Notes: generated by a model not told the origin, from the letters alone. 64,000 nucleotides of DNA from Timema cristinae (GCA_039000515.1 JBCFYV010000012.1:4531007-4595006); one strand, 5' to 3'. Numbered from the stretch's first letter, positions 22,726 to 34,086 are shown. Numbers and translations are program-made.

Positions 22726-24413
22726 TTCCTTATTACAACTTATAATGTTTTTCAAAAATTAACATTATTTGTTGTAAAATTACCAGGAATTAAAATCGTG
22801 CCTCGGTAGATAAAAAAAAAGTTTTCTTAAATAATTTACAGTACAGTAGCTATATTTCTTCTTTTAAATGAATCTTACTAAAACCATGCTAGTGAAATAA
22901 GTACTTACAAGAATGAGTTTAATCATGGTGGCCCCAACAGTACACTGCAATATAACAATTGGTAGTCAGTTGTTAACTTCTGCTCTATTACTTCCTAATT
23001 ATATTCTAGCCAGCCAAGCTGCAAGATTTTATACCAACTTGTTGTCACATTCGTCTGTTATGGTCGTTAAACCTTTGGTTTTACCAATGTCACTCGGGTC
23101 GTCAACAAGTCGTTAAGACATCTGGATAAATAGTATTCACGGTAAGATAAGTCTTTTCTAATTGATCTGAAAGGAAATCGCTTGGTATTAGTTACTGATG
23201 AGGACATGAGGAAAACGGGATGATGTGGTAATTTGGAAATCTAGGTGATATAAATGTTACTGTAGGTGTCCTACTCCCCATATTAATATACATTTTTCCT
23301 CGTACTTAATTCAGTACAAGTTGACTGATAGTTGTATGGGGAGTGTCCAACTATAATGGCCAGGGCGTGTGTCAGAGGGGAAAGGGGGGGGAGGACAAGT
23401 TAGTTATTTATATTAAGCCACTTGCTTGTACAGAGGATAATGGAGACTGCTGTCTGCTGGGGGCTAGTGGGGGGGGGGTCTTATTATTTTTAATTAATCA
23501 ACTCCATCTATAAATAAAATAGCCAAAACTATTATTTATGCTCTTAGTGAGGATTACTCCATCAAGATATCATATTCACCATTTAATATTGTTATAGGGT
23601 ACACGATCGTGACTTTAGTTATTTATGTAGGGTTGGGGGGGGGGGGGGGGGAAGGGGAGCGAAGCTCTTAGGATATTGGACACGTTCGTTGCTTCCCTGC
23701 AAGCAGCAGACTGCTAGCTGTCCTGCCATGTGAACTGCCTTCGAGGACAAATTACAATCATGATCTACGAACACACATGTTGTAACTAAAAGTATTCACG
23801 TGTTCACCTAGCAGTCGATTTCCCTTGGATTGAATAGTCTATGTTTGATGCTTTCAATCAAGTCCGGGTGGAGCTACTACTCAAATACTCAACGTTAGTA
23901 CACCTGACAGGTATTCAAACCCTTACCTTCCTATCACCAGTGAATCAGAGACAAGACAAAACTGATCATTCGGGCATTTGTTTTTATTAATCGAGGTTCA
24001 AAAGCTTACTACAAGCAGAGTCACTAGCAAAAATGTAGATTACTGTCAGCGATATTGGGACATACGAGACACAGTTCCCTCGTAATAATGAAAGCCTGGG
24101 TCAGAATAGTCCACAATAACCTTACACAAATGTTTTGAAAGCTTTGCCTCTGTATAATTATATACAAGTAAATTATATCAGCAACATATCAGTAAGAACT
24201 ACACATTTTTAAAGCAATAAGTGCGAATCTAGGACCAGGGAGATTGATTTTATTTGATTTGTTTTGATAGTTGACTGCAAGGACCATCGGGGTAAGGCTT
24301 AAGTAGTTCTTGTCCAGGACGAGGTGGAGTAGTCCACTGATAGAGATGCCTTCAAGGACTGTTTGCTATAATGACTGACCTGGGATATAACTTCCGTAGT
24401 ATTTTATCAATTA
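22726..24413. other. Intergenic with G-runs and a small palindrome
   Basis: Homopolymeric G tracts occur at about 23384-23391, 23470-23479 and 23635-23651. A short inverted repeat pairs GTCCTACTCCCCATA (about 23268-23282) with TATGGGGAGTGTCC (about 23334-23348). No gene recognised. Confidence 0.5.
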
Positions 24414-24630
24414 CAGTAGCCCCATGACTTCTTTGGTGCTGACTGACAGCTCACAGCTGACAGCTGACGGTTTTGAAAAGTTACCAGACCAAATTATGTA
24501 TCCCTACGCCGAAACATATGATCTGCAAAAACATGTGTTTAGCAGCTGTCACTTCTTACAGACAAAATTTAGGTATATACCTAAATGTTGATTGTCAGAA
24601 GTGAGCACCAAAGATGCCATGGGGCTATTG
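24414..24630. mobile_element. 217-bp MITE flanked by TA
   Basis: Ends CAGTAGCCCCATG (24414) and, reverse-complemented from 24630, CAATAGCCCCATG; the arms extend through CTTTGGTGCT, about 28 bp. TA occurs immediately outside each end, the duplication of Tc1/mariner-type elements. No coding capacity. An internal ACCTAAATTT/TAGGTATATACCTA palindrome lies near 24572-24592. Confidence 0.88.
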
Positions 24631-24864
24631 TAACTATCTACACCACATTATGTACTTTAGTCTACATTAAGACCACTGACACCAGTATTTTGACCATTTT
24701 AAACGCTCCTACCTGGCAACTCCCACCATTTGATAGGTTATCCTGACAGAGTGACAAAAAGATAATGGGTGGTGGGGGGGAGTTACATTACTAAGATGAA
24801 GCAAAATTGGTTTTGATACATTTAATAAATAAATAAAATAAGACATGTTACAAAAAAAAAAGGA

Positions 24865-24870
24865 TTTATT
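24865..24870 (-). terminator. Polyadenylation signal AATAAA (on -)
   Basis: TTTATT on + is AATAAA on -, about 78 bp beyond the stop codon of the glycine-rich gene and followed by an A-poor, T-containing stretch. Position suits that gene's 3' end. Confidence 0.6.
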
Positions 24871-24947
24871 GAAGTCATGTGAGCATTCGTTAGTTTTAAT
24901 ATACCTAAATCGGCCATACATTACAATATTACTTATCTACTTATAAG

Positions 24948-25235
24948 CTAACCACCAAAGCCACCCCCAGGTCGAAAACCACCAAAGCCAGGCTGGAATC
25001 CACCAGGCTGGAATCCACCAGGCTGGAATCCACCTGGCTGAAATCCACCAGGCCAGGATCCACCAGGCCGGGATCCACCTGGCCGGGATCCACCTGGCCG
25101 GGATCCACCAGGCTGGAATCCACCTGGCCTGAAACCACCGGGCCTGAATCCACCGGGCCTGAATCCACCGGGTCGGAATCTTCGAGGCTCAGCCTGAACG
25201 CTCACCGCCAGGCACATCAGCAGCGCCATCACCAC
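24948..25235 (-). CDS. Secreted Gly/Pro-rich pentapeptide-repeat peptide (terminal exon)
   Basis: The exon starts right after an excellent acceptor (TTGCTTTCAG|GTGGTG). It first encodes VVMALLMCLAVSVQA, a hydrophobic signal-peptide core with a likely cleavage after VQA, and then EPRRF. Twelve exact PGG pentapeptides follow (four RPGGF, one QPGGS, three RPGGS, one WPGGF, three QPGGF), then a glycine-rich end FRPGGGFGG and TAG at 24948-24950. The mature part is about 80 residues, basic, with no cysteine. Small secreted Gly-rich peptides in arthropods include antimicrobial and cuticle proteins; neither role is proven here. The first exon, probably only a few codons, was not located, though ATG at 25229 is a possible start if the intron is in the 5' UTR. 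Codons are GC-richer than the neighbourhood. Confidence 0.8.
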   Translation of the reverse strand: MVMALLMCLAVSVQAEPRRFRPGGFRPGGFRPGGFRPGGFQPGGSRPGGSRPGGSRPGGSWPGGFQPGGFQPGGFQPGGFQPGFGGFRPGGGFGG

Positions 25236-25638
25236 CTGAAAGCAACGAGAAGTGTAGTCACCACCTGAAAGCAACGAGACGTGTAGTCACCACCTGAAAG
25301 CAACGAGACGTGTAGTCACCACCTGAAAGCAACGAAACGTGTAGTCACCGCCTGAAAGCAACGAGACGTGTAGTCACCGCCTGAAAGCAACGAGACGTGT
25401 AGTCACCACCTGAAAGCAACGAGACGTGTAGTCACCACCTGAAAGCAACGAGACGTGTAGTCACCGCCTGAAAGCAACGAGACGTGTAGTCACCACCTGA
25501 AAGCAACGAGACGTGTAGTCACCACCTGAAAGCAACGAGACGTGTAGTCACCGCCTGAAAGCAACGAGACGTGTAGTCACCGCCTGAAAGCAAGAGACGT
25601 GTAGTCACCGCCTGAAAGCAAGAGACGTGTAGTCACCA
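25230..25638 (-). repeat. 29-bp minisatellite carrying about 14 copies of a splice acceptor
   Basis: Read on -, each unit holds ACGTCTCGTTGCTTTCAG then GTGGTGACT. It therefore repeats the acceptor of the glycine-rich gene plus the first six exon bases. Most units are exactly 29 bp; the last two (25578-25632) are 27-28 bp. Differences are few (ACC/GCC, one GAAACG). It forms the 3' end of the intron. Confidence 0.95.
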
Positions 25639-25639
25639 C

Positions 25640-27060
25640 CAAAATGAGATTACATCTATTACTCATAGGGACTTTTTGTTTTTAATGTATTGCTACACAC
25701 AACAGTCTGTTGGTGGCACGCCTGTCGACTAAATTAAAAGTTCTGGAATGGATTTCCATCATGGTAAAAAATAATTCAACCTGGAACGTTCCTATTAACA
25801 GTGTTGAATTAACTGCCTGGGGACTGGGTTTTGTGTAGGTTTCAGAATTAAATTAGAGTATAAGACATATGATTATATAGTACTCATTTGGTGCATTGAA
25901 TCCCCCCTACCCCAATAATATATTTTATACACTAGACTTATGACTCCTATATTGTACTGATACCTAAACATTTCCCTCGTGCTGTAGCTAGTCTCCCCAC
26001 GTTGGATACAAGCAAATAAACTATATTTCTGTGGGTATGACGTCATTTAGGGCCACAGTGTTGTGGGCTGCAGTAGCTATATGTCGGGCCTGATGGCTTT
26101 AGAGGAGAAGCTGAATTGTATCCATTCAGACAGTTTTCAAATAAACTATATCCACTTTCATTATATCCAACAAATCCTGAATTGTACCCACCCTGAATGA
26201 TCTCCATTCAGACCTTTCTCAAATTAGCAGCCTTAATAAAACTCCTTAATTGTATCAACAAATTCTGGACTTAAAGACGTCGGTTTTACTATAGAAACCT
26301 TAAACAGACGTGGTGTAGAAGCTTTGTCACACTTCCGGTGGAGTGCAGCAGTAGCTAATTTTCTTAACTCACTACGTATGTTATTTAATTCCATAAAACT
26401 ATTAAATTGTAATTTTTTTAATTTTATTTAACAAATATAAGGATTGTAGAGCAATATCAGTTAAACGAATGAACATTTGGAGCACCTTTAATAAAACACA
26501 TGAGTTGTAGTCTAAATTGTTTGTGTTATTTTATTGATAGACTATTATGTTATTTTATAGATATCAATCAATAATCTATTTATATTTCCATTATCAAACT
26601 CACTTTATTTATTTATTTTCTACAAAATACTTCACAAGTCCATTGGAAATTAAATTAATTTATGGGAAAGGATTCTCTTGTTATGCCTTCTGGCGGGATT
26701 TCGGTAGTGTGAGTTTACAACACTGTTTTGCTCGCGTCTTAGGCACACATGCTACTGCTGACGAGACATGACCACACCATTTGCAATTGACCTAAACGTG
26801 AAGTTCAATGAATTCAATCTTGTCTTCTGCTAAGCTCAATCTCGTTCTTATGACACCAGCGTGTAGCATTTAGAAATGACTGTATGCTGTTTCACTCTTA
26901 AATTGCAGCGCAGGTGTTATGGAGCACGCATTTACCAGATTTTATCCGCTTAAGACATATTGATAATGTAATATTTTTATACTTCTCAAGTTATATAAAG
27001 CTTATACACGTTAAAACAGTATATTTGTAGTCTAATTAATGACAATAATTGTGTATCACT
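25640..27060. other. Intergenic, probably including the promoter and exon 1 of the glycine-rich gene
   Basis: The first exon of the - strand gene should lie here but no ATG plus donor could be chosen with confidence. A loose repeat around GAATTGTA or CCATTCAGAC (26110-26260) recalls the array at 60005-60312. Otherwise AT-rich. Confidence 0.4.
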
Positions 27061-27061
27061 G

Positions 27062-27107
<46 letters not shown>

Positions 27108-27108
27108 T
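27061..27108. repeat. (ATT)n microsatellite
   Basis: About 46 bp of pure ATT repeats. Confidence 0.95.
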
Positions 27109-27776
27109 AGATTTTAGGCCTGTCTACGATAGGTTGATTATGGTATTAACCAACCTAACAGAACCTAACTTTCAAACTGATAGGTGCATAGAAGTTTGGG
27201 ATTTGTTTGTAAAGAATCGTATATTTCGATCAGATATTACGTAAGAGTGTAAAACGTAAGAGTGAATTAAAATAAATCTATTTTTAAAAATATTTGGAAA
27301 TCTGGTTCTTTTAGGTTCTGTCCCGTGATATATACTATTAATGTGCACAGTTTTAGCTTTCTAGGTCATCTAGGGGCTTCTGGACGGTGTGTAAAATAAC
27401 ACACACATAAGAAGAATATTGAGATAAAATGTTATCCTGTCGGTGACTGTCGAACTAAACTTATTAAATGATACCTATATTTTTAGGATAAGTTAAAAAC
27501 GCAAACTTCTAAGTCAATCTAAGAAAGGATTTTTTTAAATAAAAGAGGGTTGAAAATAGAGCTTTCTCAAAAGCGCTTGAGTTAGAAACATGTCATTTGA
27601 AGTGTAGTTTGATTTAAAAGGGGGGTAGGGGGGGAGGCTACACAGACTTTCTCTCCTTTTTCTAAAATCGTAGACATTTCACGCACATGATACAATACAT
27701 ATAATATAAATATAAATTGAACTTGCTTCACTACCCGACTATTTTCACGTGTCAAATTTAATTTAATTACAAGAAT

Positions 27777-28074
27777 AATATTATTATTATTATTAGCACC
27801 GCGTCTTAATACCCATTCGGGTTATACGCACTTACGCTAATGTGTAATGGTAGGGTGATTATGAGATGAAATGAAGGACCTACAGTTTAACGTGGGATCC
27901 GAACCACTGTGGAGGCCTGGCATTCCCCACATTCACAAGTTTTGATTAATACATGTCTTGTCAAAGGTGAAGGAAGGGTTTGGTAATCAGATAAATCTGT
28001 GCCGGGACCGAGGATTGAACCCCTGACTCCCAGCACAGGAGTCTGACACCTTATCCTTAGACCACCAGGTCACC
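27777..28074 (-). mobile_element. SINE family F1, full-length reference copy
   Basis: TTACAAGAAT stands at both edges (27767-27776 and 28075-28084), a 10-bp target duplication that fixes the ends at 298 bp. Read on -, the head (28074 down to about 27990) is tRNA-like: GGTGGTCTAAGGATAAGGTG resembles an A box and GGGGTTCAATCCTC a B box. The body runs to the tail CCGAATGGGTATTAAGACG, CGGTGCTAATA and (AAT)n. A tRNA-derived promoter for RNA polymerase III is implied; mobilisation would need a LINE partner. The intact duplication suggests a fairly young insertion. Confidence 0.95.
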
Positions 28075-28084
28075 TTACAAGAAT

Positions 28085-28975
28085 TATAGATTCCGTGAAA
28101 CTAAGAACAAGATTGGACCGAACCAATGATGTAATTGTGACGAATGCCAGTAGGTCCCCACGTAGGGAATCCAGGCCAGTGGGCTAGTCATGCACTATTC
28201 CTTAATATGGATAGGCATCTTATTTCTTGTCATTCATAGTCTATTTTACATTACTTTCTCTTTCATCTTGTGCATTTTTTTTCCCAAACGTGTGAATCCT
28301 TATGGCTTAGAACTTAAGAATTATTATCCGCCATTTGTTTATAAAATTCAGGATTTTTATTAAAGCAATTTATTTGAAAAATTGTCTGAATGTAGACTAT
28401 TCAAAGTGGATAAAAATTAGGATTTAGTAGCTAAAATGCATATAATTCTAGTGGATACAAATCAGTATTTTCAATTGTGTAGTTTTTTTTTTAGAAAAGT
28501 TGGAATGGAGACCATTAATAACGGATATAATTCAGTCCTCTCATGGCGTTAATCCTTGTACACGCGAATCCATTTATTTTGTAAAGCCCAAGAAATTGGG
28601 CTATGTGAATACTTAAGATTGTTACGGGATTTTGTTTTAACAACTTATTGTATGCAGTATATTGTGCCTTGTAGGAAAATTAGCACATCTCATATCGGCA
28701 ATTTTTTTACTGTACAACCTTTGAGTTATAAACATAGCTCATCTTTATCTGGTTTTGTCAGTAGTGATAGGTTAGGATTCGAACCCTGTCCAGGTGTACT
28801 GAAGTGTTTTTTTACTAAATGGCTTACGATCCTTCCTCTTCACAAAGCTGGGTTCATTTTATTGAAATCTTACCTTATTAGTTTAAGTATGCACATAGGC
28901 CATTAGAGTATTAAAACGCAAAGCACCAAGAAAAAAAAATTGTTGTATAGAATATACCCATTTGACTACACTAAA
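28085..28975. other. Intergenic with a tRNA-like B-box fragment
   Basis: A GGATTCGAACCCTGTCC segment near 28775-28791 resembles a SINE B box. The 116-codon open frame spanning it (28556-28906) shows no domain and is probably chance. Confidence 0.4.
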
Positions 28976-29150
28976 AGTTTAGGGATGAATGAGGTAGAAT
29001 TTAAAGTAAGAGTACCCACATTTACATCTAGGTATATTTGGGAAACCCCCTCAAAAAACTCGGGGGGAATCCAAATTCCAACTTTCCCTTCATCGGCAAA
29101 CTAGACTATTATATGCTTGACATTTAGTCCGCCTGCCCAACCGTTTGGGT
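28976..29150 (-). mobile_element. SINE family F2 fragment
   Basis: TTTAGGGATGAATGAGGTAG, GAGTACCCACATTTAC and GGGAAACCCCC follow the order of other minus-strand F2 copies (such as 63695-63965). Diverged and without a clear head. Confidence 0.55.
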
Positions 29151-29209
29151 AATATCAATTTATACGTAATTCCAATACCAATATACACTTATTTTACACT
29201 AAATATTAC

Positions 29210-29810
29210 ATTGGCCTGGGCATCTGGAAGATGTGAATGTATGGTGCAAAGCCTGCCATGATTGTGCACGTAGGAAATCCCCAAATATTGCTGCTAGGGC
29301 ACCACTCATCAATCGTCGACCAGGATACCCATCACAACGGATCTCCGTAGACATCTTGGGCCCACTACCTGAGACCGCCCAAAACAATAAACACATCCTG
29401 GTTGTAGCGGATCATTTCACGAAGTGGACAGAAGCATATGCCATGCCTAGCCAGGAAACTGTGACAGTGTCAAGGATAATAATAGAGGAATTCGTGTGTT
29501 GTTTTGATGCTCCTGATGAAATCCACAGTGACCAAGGGCATCCATTCGAGGCTAAGATATTTCAAGAAACGTGCTTGTTTCTGGGAATCAGGAAAACAAG
29601 GACTACACCATACCATCCCCAATCAGATGGATTAGTCGAAAGGTTTAACAACACATGTCTAGCCATGTTGAGCCAGTGGGTTAATGAGTGACACAATGAT
29701 TGGGACAACTTCCTCCCCAAGTCATGTTACTACAGTAGTCAGCTGAATAACAACAGTCACCATTTTATCTATGTTCGGTAGATGTACGACTATCAGTCGA
29801 TTGCATTTGG
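29210..29810 (+). pseudogene. Ty3/Gypsy integrase relic
   Basis: Begins within the zinc-binding region (WPGHLEDVNVWC, then CHDCARR, the CxxC pair) and runs through the catalytic core: SVDILGPLPE (first D), HSDQGHPFEA (second D), YHPQSDGLVERFNNT (E). The 152-codon frame stops at 29690; the region beyond (NDWDNFLPK, then FGR-like sequence) is still recognisable but drifting. No LTRs, reverse transcriptase or gag were found nearby, so this is an isolated fragment. Confidence 0.93.
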
Positions 29811-30454
29811 TCACCTAAAATGATTAAAAACTATTTCAACATTTTTATGCTAAAGATTTCGAGAAACTGAATGTACAGAACTTATATCCAATGTCGTTCT
29901 TAGGGCATGTGATACTTCGTCCGTTAAAAGGGGTTCTAAATCAATGAAGCTATCTTGATAGGTAAAACGTTTCGAGACGTTGTGCAAGAAGGGCAAAAGT
30001 CTGAGACAATCAACGCCAAGTTGTACAGAGACTTTAGATCACATGGCTTCCTTTAGTGAAAGCACAGTTGACTACTTATAGGTTTAAAAGACGAGATCTA
30101 CTAAACTCCTACGCCCAGAAAGGATCTGAAAAAACGTGTTTCCGATGTCAATATCGTGTCAAGAAAGGACGCAAAGCACTTGTGTCAACTTCATCAGCTC
30201 AAGTACCAGGCTTTAGACACCGAAGGTGAGAAAAAGAAGCTCTTAAGGTTGTAGGAGAATCTGAACACCGGTAGGAGGAAAAGGCACCGGCAAACCAGCT
30301 GTCACGTGAGGGGCAAAACATCAACCCTCTCCAACAAGAGTACCACTGGTACCAGCAGGGCTGAGGGAACAGCTTCAAAAACACATTCAAAATATGCCTG
30401 AAGTGGTCGGTCCATCTACTCAAACACCACTCGGGTCAGGTATAAAACGAAATT
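29811..30454. other. Unassigned stretch, possibly more retroelement debris
   Basis: No domain recognised. Base composition at 30090-30430 is more balanced than the AT-rich surroundings, which could mean old coding sequence, but no frame holds. Confidence 0.35.
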
Positions 30455-30692
30455 TACCTTGTCTTAGTACCTGTTCAGTTATACGCATACATTAGTTACC
30501 ATATGAGATAGGGATGAGAAGGCAAAATTTTTAAAGGAAATATACCCGCATTTGTATGGAAGAATAGCGGGAAACCTTTTAAGAATCCAAAAATCTTAGT
30601 ACACCCGACCGGGATTCGAACCCTGATCTCCCTTCACTAGCAATCCTGTCTACCAAGAGAGTGACGCGTTAGACCATGTGATAATACATGCG
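30455..30692 (-). mobile_element. SINE family F2, nearly complete
   Basis: On -, a tRNA-like head with GGTCTAACGCGTCACTCTC and the B-box-like CAGGGTTCGAATCCCGG. The body (AGGGATGAGAAGGC on +) and tail (CTTAGTACCTGTTCAG on +) follow the F2 order. Confidence 0.85.
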
Positions 30693-31004
30693 GGTGGATT
30701 CGTAATTGATTCAAATATTAATTGATTACGTCACAAATAGGTATATTAACTATTGAGATTATATGGGTGTGCTCTTTCATGGCGCAAAACGTTATTGTTC
30801 TAACATTTCGTATCTTTTTGGACTGTAGGGAAAACACGAATTAAAATAGTGAATATCTTTGTAAGCCACATCCGACACCAAACCAAGGTCCCCTAGAACT
30901 GTTATTGATCTCTCTAAACATTGAGCCACTGTGTTGGCTGAAACATAGGTTTCTTTTCCATCATGTCTCACTCCTCGTTTGGTTTGTTCGCATTTTAATT
31001 ATGC

Positions 31005-31190
31005 TAATTGGATAGAGACGAGGAAGGTAGTGAATAAAGATGAAATACACCCGAATTTGAGTAGAAGGATATGGAAGAATAATTGAGGAGAAGCCACCCT
31101 TTGTATACTCGGCCGAGAGTCGAACTCCGACATTCCAGTCTCTAGAAAAACAAACTGGTTGATCCTAATATATGGTCCACGTGACCACCG
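31005..31190 (-). mobile_element. SINE family F2 fragment
   Basis: GATGAAATACACCCGAATTTG, GGAGAAGCCACCC and GAGTCGAACTCCGACATTCC keep the F2 order. The tail is missing or strongly altered. Confidence 0.7.
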
Positions 31191-31194
31191 TTTG

Positions 31195-31952
31195 CTTAGC
31201 TAATACCTAATTATATATACTATTTAAATAAGTACTTACAAAGAAGATCTTATTCATTGTAGTTCTAAAAATGTCACACGCACATAAAATTAATTATAAT
31301 CCCTTTTGCTAGTTTCTGTTTTATTCTTTCCTCTTTGAATTTTATATAACAAAGGTTTATATACCATCCCACCACCACATTTGTATGCTATTATCGCTTT
31401 ATACTTTGGTGACTTAATTCTTCCATCGCCATTCCCTTTATCATCTTTGTGATGATCATCGATGGTCATTAAGAATCTAATGGCTCGCTAATTGGAGACG
31501 TAGTTAGGCAACATGTCACGCGAAGAAATGGACTCCGTTAAGGTCATTCAACAACGAGAGTTCCTAGGATTTTTTGAGCTTATTATTTCTTGAGAGGGAG
31601 TTTAACATATGCGGGTGAATGGGGGAGTGGGGGCGGGGGGGGCGGGGGTCAGTAGCAATGTTTTCTCACATTCCAGCTACACCGACCAGGTGAGGAAGCG
31701 GGCGTCCGCTTTACCTGGGTATGTCATTAGTTAGAATTATCTGTCCCTCTGCATCGGCCTAACGTATTATGTTCTGCTAGTCAATAGTGCCTATACAATC
31801 GGTACAGTCAAAACAAGAAATGTCAACAAATAAACTTTTCAAATATATATTTTCAATAATAAATTCGGACACATTATTGAAATAAAAGAATATAGTAAGG
31901 TTAAAAAAATTCCAAATAGCGAAATTGTGTACTAAAAATGAGATGTAATCAA

Positions 31953-31955
<3 letters not shown>
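31195..31955. other. Intergenic with G-rich patch
   Basis: A run of G with few interruptions at 31620-31650 (GGGGGAGTGGGGGCGGGG). No gene recognised. Confidence 0.45.
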
Positions 31956-31987
<32 letters not shown>

Positions 31988-31995
31988 TATATATA

Positions 31996-32046
<51 letters not shown>
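31956..32046. repeat. (CT)n followed by (TA)n microsatellite
   Basis: About 30 bp of CT repeats, then about 60 bp of TA repeats. Confidence 0.95.
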
Positions 32047-32050
<4 letters not shown>

Positions 32051-33230
32051 CGTATTATATATGGTAAAATGATGTATCTCACCACTTTTAAACAGATCAT
32101 ACGTTAACATTATTATCTTTATTCAACATTTTATAAATATGTTATTTTATTCATATCATATCCATGTTTAGTTGTACTGAATTTCAGCCCCATACAGTAA
32201 TTAATTTACCTTAACAATAATACATAAAATCCATAAAATAGCAATTTTACCCTCTTAAAACTCTGGAACTACAATTATTTGAAATCAGTGAATCACTATT
32301 TATGGACGTACACACCTTACTCTACTTCACTTCACACACTTGTTAAAATTGTGCAATATAATTTTGAAGATTAAATAAAATTAAAATATATTTTGAGAAT
32401 AAAAAACGGGATAGATTTATATTTGTATTGCTTATGTAATTGCTTAATGGTTAAAAACTACATATTTTATAACCAGACTCATGATATGAAATTAAAAAGA
32501 AAATATAACACTTTACCTCCATTACTGTTTCCAGCTTGTGGCCTGCTCCATTTTTTATACAAGACATATATTTTCTACTACCGGCTTGCTAGGCTTGTCG
32601 TAGCTTCATATAATATATACATTATAATCTAACATAAGACTAAGATAGGCACAACATCCAGTCCCCAGCCGTTAATTCATCACTGTGTAAACCCACATTT
32701 CACCAATTATAAATTTTTCTTCCATGCCGCGAATGGATCCCGGGACCCTTAGCTCAGTAGATAGTCAGGCTACTGACTGAGCTAACGTGTCTGATATAAT
32801 ATAACCCTAAGTATTTTTTTAAAAAAACATCAAATTTACAACAACAAAAAGACTTACAAATATGAACGAAAACTCATCATAAATGCACATGACTTGATTA
32901 AACATGGACTATAGAAATGGAAACTAAAAAATATACATTCAATGAAAAGCCTCTTTAACAACTAAACCCTTGCATTTTACTAAATACAATATTGATTTAA
33001 ATATCCCTCCTTCAAAAGTAGTAGTCACCCTCGTCCAATGCAACCCTTTCCGGCTTAATTGTAATGTTTCAACAGGAATGTCTACTTTCCAACCATACAA
33101 GCAAAGAGTATACAATTTACAAATTTAATTGCCTTCTTATTCCGATAACTGTGGGTTTAAAAAACTTATTTCAATATTTATGCATTTATTTTTAAAAAAA
33201 CGCTAATATTTAAAAGTATACATTTCTAGT
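32047..33230. other. AT-rich intergenic
   Basis: No coding signature; includes one tRNA-like segment listed separately. Confidence 0.45.
32728..32795 (-). repeat. tRNA-like segment (SINE head or tRNA pseudogene)
   Basis: Read on -, TTAGCTCAGTCAGTAGC fits an A box and GGTCCCGGGATCCATTCG a B box at roughly tRNA spacing. No acceptor-stem pairing was found, so it is not called a functional tRNA. Confidence 0.5.
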
Positions 33231-33260
33231 GTGTCTGAAGGAGGTTATTCCTTCAGACAC
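33231..33260. repeat. Perfect 12-bp hairpin
   Basis: GTGTCTGAAGGA (33231-33242), six-base loop, TCCTTCAGACAC (33249-33260). The GTGTCTGAA core recurs at the left end of the neighbouring MITE (33331), suggesting a related terminus. Confidence 0.85.
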
Positions 33261-33327
33261 TTCTTTCCCTTTCGAGGCCAATCAGTTTTTTTTGTTCCAG
33301 GACGTCCGATGCTTATATATACACATA

Positions 33328-34060
33328 GGCTGTGTCTGAATAGTCCGCCCTTGTGCACTTGCGCACTTGTGCACTTTGTTTGCTAGAAAATTGGAATGGC
33401 GCTGACTTAAAGGCTGGAATTCATTTTTGATGGTGTGCTGAAGCACCCCTTCCAGCGCACTTTACTAAAGGGCACATTCGATGTGCCTCTTATCTCGCAC
33501 TTTAGTTAAAATAGCGTTTTAAATTGAAAAAAATTAGCTTAAAATGTTAAATGAATAGTTTGCAATGCTGTGTAATTTATTCATTTACATTTTTCAGTGG
33601 GCTAAAATTATTTCTGTAGCATAAACATTTCTTTTTTTTGGTATATAAATTTTTTAGTTTAAAATTGGTTTTTTGAATTATAAATAATATAATTTAATAA
33701 TTATCTTTTATCAATATAAGAAATTTAATAACAGGAAAATAACAATTTACATTTGTATTGCTAAGTACTATAAATAAATACATAACTATTTACATAATTT
33801 TTGGTATACCTGCCTTTTGTGCGGCCTTTATTTGAGTTTCCTTTATCTCTGCTGTGCTCAATAATTTGTAAATATTCACGCATATCTTTATTTAGTAATT
33901 TCATAACACCACCATAGAGTGCGCATATGGATCAAAACACTATCAAAAATGATCTCATTACCATGGAAACATTACTATGTATTTAGGGCGACAGAAACGT
34001 GTTTTATCAAAGTGTGCAAGTAAAGTACGCAAGTGCACAAGTGCGGACTATTCAGAGACC
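33328..34060. mobile_element. Harbinger-like MITE, about 730 bp
   Basis: The left end GGCTGTGTCTGAATAGTCCG pairs with the right end, whose complement reads GTCTCTGAATAGTCCGCACT. Both continue with CTTGTGCACTTGCG. The termini resemble those of PIF/Harbinger non-autonomous elements. The right tip runs into a C-tract and (CA)n and may be eroded, so no target duplication is visible. The interior is AT-rich and non-coding. Confidence 0.75.
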
Positions 34061-34086
34061 CCCCCCCCCTCCCACACACACACAGA

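Noticed and set aside
24941..25168. 75-codon overlapping frame (DSGPVDSG-type) on -
   Set aside because: It is the shifted reading of the PGG pentapeptide repeat and lacks a signal peptide.
25236..25274. Upstream extension of the glycine-rich peptide frame into the minisatellite
   Set aside because: The extension begins at a non-ATG codon and crosses an obvious splice acceptor; the sequence is intron repeat.
32728..32795. Functional tRNA gene
   Set aside because: A- and B-box-like sequences are present but no acceptor stem or complete cloverleaf could be formed; a SINE head or pseudogene fits better.
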